This document shows, piece after piece, positions 1 to 3,692 of a stretch of 6,008 bases of DNA. Both the position numbers and the translations under genes were made by a program. The stretch comes from JANNRW01 sp031401815 (lineage in GTDB: Bacteria > Desulfobacterota > Desulfuromonadia > Geobacterales > DSM-12255): assembly GCA_031401815.1 (NCBI GenBank), contig JANNRW010000357.1:1-6008 (forward strand). The letters run 5' to 3'. The notes beneath the pieces were generated by a model. The model did not search any database, was not told where the DNA came from, and was given only the letters and a program-made list of their open reading frames with translations. Position 1 is the first letter of the stretch, and each line of letters begins with the position of its first letter.

Positions 1-37
1 TGAAAAACAGGTGGCGGAATGGTCGTGAAAAATCACA
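1..37. mobile_element. possible terminus of an IS21-like insertion sequence (partial, window edge)
   Basis: The first 37 bases look like the end of an insertion sequence that continues to the left of the window. TGAAAAA occurs at 1-7 and again at 26-32, a 25-base period, with GGTGGCGGAATGG between them. This is the style of multiple terminal repeats seen in IS21-family ends (a GGCCACC-like core next to ATTCCG). The element would end in CA at 36-37, the complement of the usual TG terminus. At exactly this point the dinD reading frame departs from the family: residues EDIKKL are expected to be followed by Glu, and GA of that codon is followed by TG. Only a few dozen bases are visible and no transposase is in the window, so this is inference. 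Confidence 0.35.
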
Positions 38-819
38 TCCAGCTTCTTGATATCTTCGGCAGGGGGCAATTCTTCAGGTTTAATGCCTCTGTCAGTCAGC
101 ACCTTGCGCACATCCTGATTGTTCTTCACGTGCTCGTTGGCAATCTCCCCTTCGAGGCGGAGATCGTCACGCTTGATATTGAAGTTGGTTATCTCTGTTG
201 CAAAGTCTTTGGCCTTTATGGTTATGACAGGAAGGAAGTCGGCAAGGGCTCGGCTGTCGGGTATACAGAGACGGTCTTTCATTTGCTGGGTGCTTTTGCC
301 ACCAAACAGCGCTGTATCTCCTTTGCTGCGGATTCGTGCAAAACCGCTGTTATCGCCGATGCGCTCGAAAATCAGACCTGAGAGTTCCTTTTCAGAATGA
401 GACAGTTTCTGTCGTACCGACAACCGTTCCTGTTCGTCCAGACGTTTTTCGATCAATTCAATTTTTCGGGTTTGTACTGCAAAGTAGGTCTGGGCAAAGG
501 CAATTTCAACCTTGCGCGGATCGCCGTTCTGCGCAATGAGATAAGAGGCATAGCGGGTAAGCATGAGGTCATCTATTGCTTTTTCCGCGCCCTTTGGCAT
601 CGGGATCGTTTTGCTGACGTCAGCAAAATGATCGGCCACAGAGTGCCCGGCGGTTTGGCATGCCATCTTTGCTTTATCAATAACTTGCTCGAAATTGCGC
701 CATTGCGAATAACCCAAAAGAGATTGCAGTTCTCTGGCAAACCAAAAATCTTCCCCATCGAGCTGATGGGCGTAATCCTCAAAGTTTTTGTGCAGCTGGA
801 TGATTATTTCGTTTTTCAT
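1..819 (-). CDS. dinD: DinD-like DNA damage-inducible protein D, 3' end cut by the window edge or an IS
   Basis: This frame reads 273 codons from ATG at 819 to the window edge without a stop. It was recognised by family resemblance: a Bro-N-type domain at about residues 20-115 (FWFARELQSLLGY, WRNFEQVIDKA, DPRKVEIAFAQTYFAVQTR) is followed by the typical DinD C-terminal half (KELSGLIFERIGD, GFARIRSKGD, ALFGGKSTQQMKDRL, LADFLPVITIKAKDFATEITNFN, EHVKNNQDVRKVL, RGIKPEELPPAEDIKKL). In E. coli dinD is an SOS gene whose product inhibits RecA filament activities; the role here is inferred. ATG at 819 is the first start after an in-frame TAG and has a GAGG-type ribosome site just upstream. I see no convincing LexA box upstream. 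The last ~13 codons (DVIFHDHSATCFS) do not resemble the family and probably come from an inserted element at 1-37, so the gene is likely truncated close to its natural end. Confidence 0.82.
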   Translation of the reverse strand, partial: MKNEIIIQLHKNFEDYAHQLDGEDFWFARELQSLLGYSQWRNFEQVIDKAKMACQTAGHSVADHFADVSKTIPMPKGAEKAIDDLMLTRYASYLIAQNGDPRKVEIAFAQTYFAVQTRKIELIEKRLDEQERLSVRQKLSHSEKELSGLIFERIGDNSGFARIRSKGDTALFGGKSTQQMKDRLCIPDSRALADFLPVITIKAKDFATEITNFNIKRDDLRLEGEIANEHVKNNQDVRKVLTDRGIKPEELPPAEDIKKLDVIFHDHSATCFS

Positions 820-847
820 TTGATCCTCATAGCTGTCAGTAAATAAG

Positions 848-904
848 CTACTGCTTAATTTGTATTGCCAGCTTCTCTGCAGCTTCCCCTATTTTTTCAA
901 GTGC
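848..904 (-). pseudogene. possible short coding remnant between the dinD and Bro-N genes
   Basis: The minus strand here reads LEKIGEAAEKLAIQIKQ followed by TAG at 848-850, and it looks like the C-terminal tail of a protein. It has no start codon. The neighbouring frame just upstream reads TEVKVFDPMGSVKHLKK. The two would join if one A were added in the six-A run near 890-895, which suggests a homopolymer frameshift in a decayed gene. I cannot name the family, and chance is a real alternative at this length. Confidence 0.2.
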
Positions 905-947
905 TTAACCGAGCCCATGGGGTCAAACACTTTTACTTCCGTTCCGG

Positions 948-1409
948 CTACTCTTCCGGCCTGATGCCCCTCTTGACCTGCTTGCGCTTGTCCACCTCCG
1001 GGATCTCCTTGAAATTCTCTTTCGTGGATACGCGCCGACCTGACTTCTTCTCCAGATCATGCCGGGCATTACCGGCGACTGCTCCCCCCTCCACGGCTGA
1101 CTCCAGGTTCTCATCATACCCCAGGGCATCCTTGTTACGGGCGATTTCAGTAGTCGATGCTTCTCACAGCATGGTGAAGATCAACCGTTGCTTACCATCA
1201 GCCGCAGTCATTTTCAAACCGTGACAATTTGTCTCGGTTTCATTTCCTTCTTTTTTCAGACGCTCTTTCAGCTTCCGCCAATAGGCACCTGGTTCTGCGC
1301 TTTCAGTAAGAACCGCCATAACATCAACAATGGCAAAGTACCATTTTTGCGCTTTTGGATCCCATTCAGTGCGAACCTGCTTCGATTCAAATAGTTTTAT
1401 GTTGCTCAT
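948..1409 (-). pseudogene. decayed Bro-N domain (phage antirepressor-like) gene: internal deletion plus in-frame TGA
   Basis: From ATG at 1409 the frame gives MSNIKLFESKQVRTEWDPKA, then KWYFAIVDVMAVLTES and YWRKLKERLKKEGNE, the N-terminus of the Bro-N family related to phage antirepressors. After about residue 75 (AADGKQRL) it jumps straight to IFTML, which in intact relatives lies near the C-terminus, so roughly 130-150 codons are missing. A TGA at 1164-1166 follows, where relatives usually have a small residue (Gly or Ala) before EASTTEIA. The same frame then continues for 71 codons (EASTTEIARNKDALGYDEN, GGAVAGNARHDLEKKSGRRV, STKENFKEIPEVDKR) to TAG at 948. Both halves are in one frame across the deletion, so the deletion preserved frame or the gene was short before the nonsense mutation. 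A GGAG ribosome site lies about 8 bases upstream of the ATG. It runs towards dinD on the same strand, about 130 bp away. Confidence 0.8.
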
Positions 1410-1597
1410 GCCACTATCTCCATATAACCCAGTTACCATTACCTGAAATAGGCAAAGAGGATCCATAAAGGGAAGCCTGCATTCCACACATTTTAAGCCT
1501 GCCCTTTATTCTCGTAACCTCTTGCAAAGCCAACCTGCTCTTTATCTTGCCAATAGCGACAATATTTCTGACACCCGCGCACCCCGAGAGGAACGCT
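1410..1597. other. intergenic stretch upstream of the Bro-N remnant, no gene seen
   Basis: No ORF here has credible coding character. The only internal structure noticed is an imperfect duplication around CCTGCCCTTTAT (about 1500) and CCTGCTCTTTAT (about 1529). The promoter of the Bro-N gene should lie here, but I see no convincing hexamer pair. Confidence 0.5.
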
Positions 1598-1660
1598 GCT
1601 TGTCATTTTTCTATTGGGGGATTTAGAAAATCTAAAGCCCTCTCTCCCCCCTTCAAACGC

Positions 1661-1698
1661 AAAAAGCCGCACTGCCGGTTTCCCGGTAATGCGGCTTT
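1661..1698 (-). terminator. intrinsic-terminator-like hairpin in repeat copy A, minus strand
   Basis: On the minus strand AAAGCCGCATTACCGG, a short loop around GAAA and CCGGCAGTGCGGC form a stem followed by TTTTTGCG, the form of a Rho-independent terminator. One A·C mismatch in this copy is a proper pair in copy B (2758-2789), so the stem is better in the intact copy. The plus strand also folds, but its tail is only TTTAATAAT. Confidence 0.6.
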
Positions 1699-1751
1699 AA
1701 TAATCCTTAAATTTCGCCCGCCTTTATCATCACCCACCTCATAGCATTAAT

Positions 1752-1911
1752 CCAAAAACGGCTTTTGGGTCCACGAAAGACACGAAAGGACACGAAAATA
1801 AAAACGTTACATCAAAACAGTAATTCACCAAACAGGTTAGACCATGATGTTGTCTATTCGCTATTTTTGTTCGTGTTTTTCGTGCTTTTCGTGGACAACT
1901 GCTTTTCCAGG
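1752..1911. mobile_element. 160-bp MITE-like inverted-repeat element inserted in repeat copy A
   Basis: The segment begins CCAAAAACGGC and ends TTTTCCAGG. Its two ends are long imperfect inverted repeats built on GTCCACGAAAG and CACGAAA (left arm from 1769, right arm ending at 1896). It is flanked by TTAAT at 1747-1751 and 1912-1916, as expected of a 5-bp target-site duplication. The uninterrupted copy B shows the empty site. It encodes no protein, and the minus-strand ORF running through it is an artefact of the repeats. It would need a transposase supplied in trans; the family is not identified. Confidence 0.7.
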
Positions 1912-1927
1912 TTAATTTCTCGCACAG

Positions 1928-1954
1928 ATTATAACTGCGGCTAATAAGTGTCAA
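1928..1954 (-). promoter_or_regulatory. minus-strand promoter at the right end of repeat copy A
   Basis: Read on the minus strand this is TTGACA, 15 bases, TATAAT: both sigma-70 hexamers are perfect, but the spacer is two bases shorter than the optimum. It lies in the exact 35-base block shared with copy B. It points left, through the repeat towards the hairpin at 1661-1698, but the 160-bp element now lies in between. Confidence 0.4.
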
Positions 1955-1996
1955 TTTATTTATCCGGAAACATGGAAAAGTTCAGACTTAAAGTAC

Positions 1997-2014
1997 ATGG
2001 TTGCTTCTAACCAT
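1997..2014. promoter_or_regulatory. operator-like palindrome upstream of the VapBC-like pair
   Basis: ATGGTT-gcttct-AACCAT is a perfect inverted repeat with 6-bp arms and a 6-base spacer, 56 bases before the antitoxin start. Type II antitoxins commonly autoregulate from such sites. The promoter hexamers nearby are weak (TTGCTT at 2001 with TAAGCT at 2024 is the best pair seen), so the exact promoter is unresolved. Confidence 0.5.
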
Positions 2015-2069
2015 ATTATATCGTAAGCTATTTTTACTATTAACAATAAGGCGTACCACGAGGTAAATC

Positions 2070-2282
2070 ATGAAAACATCGGGAGCAACAGTGCTTGACC
2101 TTTCAACCCTCCCAGAACATGCACGTAAGGAAGTCACTGATTTTTACCGTTTTATAATGCGAAAACACCGTGTAAAGAGTGTGTTATCCAGCAATAAATC
2201 AGCTTTTGAGCAGCTCTTCCAGCGCTATCAACTGGACATGAGCAATTTCAATTTTGACAGGGATGCGGCCCATGAAAGGTAA
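2070..2282 (+). CDS. VapB-like antitoxin, DUF2281-type
   Basis: This 70-residue protein has the motif LSTLPEHARKEVTDFYRFIM at about residues 11-30, which matches the DUF2281/VapB pattern LPe-x4-EvxDFxxFL. The rest is a charged tail (HRVKSVLSSNKSAF, ending DRDAAHER) of the kind that binds the toxin. No classical DNA-binding fold is obvious in so short a chain. The start is supported by GAGGT at 2060-2064, six bases upstream. It overlaps the downstream PIN-domain gene by 11 bases, the usual translational coupling of antitoxin and toxin. Expected role: bind and neutralise the PIN RNase and repress the operon through the palindrome at 1997-2014. The family call rests on pattern recognition, and the position next to a PIN toxin is the stronger argument. 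Confidence 0.8.
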   Translation: MKTSGATVLDLSTLPEHARKEVTDFYRFIMRKHRVKSVLSSNKSAFEQLFQRYQLDMSNFNFDRDAAHER

Positions 2283-2679
2283 AAGAATCATGGCCGATTC
2301 CAATGTTGTACTCTATGCTTTTGCCAAAAATGAAGATGTGAGAAAACATGCAGCGATTGAAATCCTTGCCGCCAAACCCTGTATCAGCGTTCAGGTAGTA
2401 AGCGAAGTACTGAGTGTACTCTACCGCAAGTTCAGCTTTAATCACGAGCAGGCACAAGAAGTCTGCAATGTTCTGACAACATCGCTTCAGGTCTTTCCGG
2501 TTGGCGTAGCAGAGATCGCAGCTGCTCTGACAATCAAAAGTAAAACCGGCTATTCATATTGGGATAGCCTTATCATCGCCACTGCTCTACAGAACCGCTG
2601 TGACTTCCTGTACACCGAAGACCTGCATCATGAGCAGAAAATCGACGACAAGCTCACTATCATCAACCCTTTTGCCTAG
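2272..2679 (+). CDS. VapC-like PIN-domain ribonuclease toxin
   Basis: A single PIN domain fills the 135 residues. The metal-binding acidic set is intact: D9 in ADSNVVLYA, E45 in VVSEVLSVLYRK, D98 in YSYWDSLIIATAL and D117 in LYTEDLHHEQKI. PIN toxins cleave RNA, often tRNA or rRNA; the target here cannot be read from the sequence. I chose ATG at 2272 because MKGKRIMADSN gives the usual short lead before the first beta-strand and because it overlaps the antitoxin stop; ATG at 2290 is possible. The length is normal and all catalytic residues are present, so this appears to be the only fully intact toxin-antitoxin pair in the window. It is followed at 2701-2715 by a T-rich tract at the edge of repeat copy B. 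Confidence 0.9.
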   Translation: MKGKRIMADSNVVLYAFAKNEDVRKHAAIEILAAKPCISVQVVSEVLSVLYRKFSFNHEQAQEVCNVLTTSLQVFPVGVAEIAAALTIKSKTGYSYWDSLIIATALQNRCDFLYTEDLHHEQKIDDKLTIINPFA

Positions 2680-2753
2680 GCAGCCACCAGGTAATACGGC
2701 TTGTTATTTTTTTTGTGGGATTTAGAAAAATCCTCTCCCTCCCCTTCAAACGC

Positions 2754-2789
2754 AAAAAGCCGCACTGCCGGTTTCCCGGTAGTGCGGCT
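2754..2789 (-). terminator. intrinsic-terminator-like hairpin in repeat copy B, minus strand
   Basis: On the minus strand AGCCGCACTACCGG, a GAAA-type loop and CCGGCAGTGCGGCT pair almost perfectly (one T·G wobble), followed by TTTTT at 2758-2754. The A·C mismatch seen in copy A is a regular pair here, so the stem is the conserved feature. Confidence 0.6.
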
Positions 2790-2849
2790 CTAAATAATTC
2801 AGAATTTCGCCCGCCTTCATCATTATTCACCTCATATCATCGAAATCTC
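2754..2849 (-). ncRNA. candidate ~95-nt small transcript encoded by repeat copy B (or mini-ORF mRNA)
   Basis: This is inferred from signals in order on the minus strand: a promoter at 2856-2882, a predicted start near 2849, then a hairpin followed by T5 ending at 2754. The same signals occur in the same order in copy A. Within the transcript a GAGG (2830-2833) is followed after six bases by ATG at 2823, opening a 25-codon frame (MMKAGEILNYLEPHYRETGS then AAFCV) that ends at TGA 2746-2748, just past the T-run. In copy A the GAGG and ATG are kept, but a TAA falls at codon 8. A non-coding RNA therefore seems likelier than a peptide. Read-through would give RNA antisense to the PIN toxin gene. 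The family is unknown. Confidence 0.3.
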
Positions 2850-2855
2850 GCTCAC

Positions 2856-2882
2856 TTTATAACTGCGGCTAATAAGTGTCAA
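2856..2882 (-). promoter_or_regulatory. minus-strand promoter at the right end of repeat copy B
   Basis: The minus strand reads TTGACA, 15 bases, TATAAA. It lies at the same place as the TTGACA/TATAAT pair in copy A, and the -10 differs by one base. It diverges from the hicAB promoter, which starts 39 bases to the right. Confidence 0.4.
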
Positions 2883-2920
2883 TTTATTTATGGGTTGATG
2901 ACACAATCCTGTGTTTTTGT

Positions 2921-2949
2921 TTGACTGGCGGACAGTTATGTCCGATAAT
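2921..2949 (+). promoter_or_regulatory. hicAB promoter with an operator palindrome in its spacer
   Basis: TTGACT (2921-2926), a 17-base spacer and GATAAT (2944-2949) match the sigma-70 consensus at 5/6 in each hexamer. A perfect palindrome, CGGACA-gtta-TGTCCG, occupies 2929-2944 between the hexamers, where a bound HicB would block RNA polymerase. The predicted start of transcription falls at about 2956, one base before the hicA ATG, so the transcript may be leaderless. Confidence 0.7.
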
Positions 2950-2956
2950 CACTTTT

Positions 2957-3172
2957 ATGAACGGTTCCGAGTTTGTCAAAAAAATATAGGCTGCTGCTAA
3001 GTTAAAAGGGCTTCCATGTCATTTGGATTTCTCTCGTGGCAAAGGTAGCCATGCCACCCTTTATTTCGGAGACAGCTTTACCATTGTCAAGGATCGAAAG
3101 AAAGAAATTGGCCCTGGTCTTCTCTCCTCAATGCTTGCAGACTTGGGACTCACTAAGGAGGATTTACGATGA
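2957..3172 (+). pseudogene. hicA: HicA-like mRNA interferase toxin gene with an amber stop at codon 11
   Basis: From ATG at 2957 the frame reads MNGSEFVKKI, then TAG (2987-2989), then AAAKLKGLPCHLDFSRGKGS and HATLYFGDSFTIVKDRKKEI, then GPGLLSSMLADLGLTKEDLR, ending in TGA at 3170-3172. Without the TAG this is a normal 71-codon HicA with the Gly-Ser-His core that holds the catalytic histidine. The stop overlaps the hicB start as ATGA, the usual hicAB junction. Nothing else is damaged, so the nonsense mutation looks recent. CAG or AAG to TAG is a single change. No in-frame start that would keep the whole domain follows the TAG (the first candidate is a TTG in HLDFS). No Shine-Dalgarno precedes the ATG. 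HicA normally cleaves mRNA; here it should not be made unless the TAG is read through or is a sequencing error. Confidence 0.85.
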
Positions 3173-3600
3173 GCACCTACCGCTATCCCTATAGCATTAC
3201 ATGCGATGAATCGGGTTTTTATCTTATTAAATTCCCCGATCTCCCAGGTGCGGCTACTGACGGAATGACACGGGAAGAAGCAATTGCAGAAGCCCAGGAT
3301 TGCCTTGCTGAAGCTGTGGCGGGATACCTCGTACGCCGTGAGCGCGTACCGGAGCCCACTTATAAGCAGGGTGGCCCTTTTATCTCCCTTGATCCGCTTC
3401 TTGCAGCTAAAGCTGCATTGAACAACGTCATGCTTGACACCGGTCATACACGCACAGATCTTGCTGCCAGACTCGGTGTGGATGAAAAAATTGTCCGCAG
3501 GCTTCTGGATCCCAAACACCAAAGCCATATCCGCGCTGTACTTCACGCAACAGCCCTTCTCGGCCTTGAGGTTGAAGTTCGCTTTGAACGAGCCGCTTAA
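3169..3600 (+). CDS. hicB: HicB-family antitoxin with a C-terminal helix-turn-helix
   Basis: The 143-residue protein starts with a HicB partial RNase H-like fold (YRYPYSITCDESGFYLIKFP, DLPGAATDGMTREEAIAEAQ, DCLAEAVAGYL; about residues 4-55). It continues through a linker (ERVPEPTYKQGG) into an Xre/Cro-type helix-turn-helix (about 80-125: TRTDLAARLGVDEKIVRRLL). It should bind HicA through the first domain and the operator at 2929-2944 through the second. A perfect AAGGAGG (3155-3161) lies seven bases before ATG 3169, so it is well translated independently of the broken toxin gene. It overlaps the hicA stop by 4 bases and is followed after 14 bases by a strong terminator. It now appears to be an orphan antitoxin that can still repress the promoter. 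Confidence 0.92.
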   Translation: MSTYRYPYSITCDESGFYLIKFPDLPGAATDGMTREEAIAEAQDCLAEAVAGYLVRRERVPEPTYKQGGPFISLDPLLAAKAALNNVMLDTGHTRTDLAARLGVDEKIVRRLLDPKHQSHIRAVLHATALLGLEVEVRFERAA

Positions 3601-3614
3601 CGGCTTTATGACGC

Positions 3615-3651
3615 AAAAGAGCCCGCTTCATCTGCTGAAGCGGGCTCTTTT
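3615..3651. terminator. bidirectional intrinsic terminator between hicAB and the octaheme reductase
   Basis: AAAAGAGCCCGCTTCA and TGAAGCGGGCTCTTTT form a perfect 16-bp stem around a 5-base loop. It ends in TTTT on the plus strand and AAAA on the left, so it can serve both convergent units. Confidence 0.9.
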
Positions 3652-3692
3652 TCACTATTCACTCTTCACTATTCACCATTCACTCTTCACGG
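3651..3692. repeat. heptamer tandem repeat TTCACNN, six units
   Basis: Units are TTCACTA, TTCACTC, TTCACTA, TTCACCA, TTCACTC and TTCACGG. The last unit supplies the stop codon of the reductase gene (TCA at 3687-3689 on this strand). The array lies directly against the terminator at 3615-3651 and is not coding beyond the stop. Confidence 0.85.

Larger units (their letters stand above)
1598..1963. repeat. direct repeat copy A (~200 bp, split by a 160-bp insertion)
   Basis: This segment matches 2699-2891 in the same orientation. Shared blocks, in order, are GGGATTTAGAAAA, the exact run from CCTTCAAACGC through the GCCGC hairpin to CCCGGTA, ATTTCGCCCGCC, CACCTCATA and an exact 35-base block at 1929-1963 (2857-2891 in copy B). 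Copy A is longer only because of the insertion at 1752-1911 with its duplicated TTAAT. With these removed the copies align without a gap through that point. The right end stops about 33 bases before the operator of the VapBC-like module. Confidence 0.85.
2699..2891. repeat. direct repeat copy B (193 bp, uninterrupted)
   Basis: This is the intact copy of the repeat at 1598-1963. It contains the GGGATTTAGAAAA block, the hairpin at 2758-2789, the CGCCCGCC block and the exact 35-base right end at 2857-2891. That right end stops 30 bases before the -35 element of hicAB. The two copies bracket the VapBC-like module in direct orientation, so recombination between them would delete it. Confidence 0.85.

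Noticed and set aside
820..947. LexA/SOS box upstream of dinD
   Set aside because: I searched for CTGT-N8-ACAG and similar dyads on both strands and saw no convincing match.
1164..1166. TGA as a selenocysteine codon in the Bro-N gene
   Set aside because: The gene also lacks its middle region, and the position is normally Gly or Ala in the family. A nonsense mutation in a decaying gene is simpler.
1547..1744. Plus-strand ORF resembling the ORF at 2715-2924 (shared FKRKKPHCRFPG)
   Set aside because: The similarity is explained by the DNA repeat and its hairpin. Neither has a convincing ribosome site, and they diverge outside the repeat.
1739..1954. 71-codon minus-strand ORF through the inverted-repeat element
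   Set aside because: Its residues (CPRKARKTRTKIAN and similar) are simply translations of the CACGAAA terminal repeats, and it runs across the target duplication into the repeat.
1598..2891. Integron cassette with attC-type repeats around the VapBC-like module
   Set aside because: The repeats lack the GTTRRRY/RYYYAAC core-site pairs and the attC fold, and no integrase is present.
3061..3546. 161-codon minus-strand ORF
   Set aside because: It is antisense to hicA/hicB, whose domains are clearly recognisable on the plus strand.
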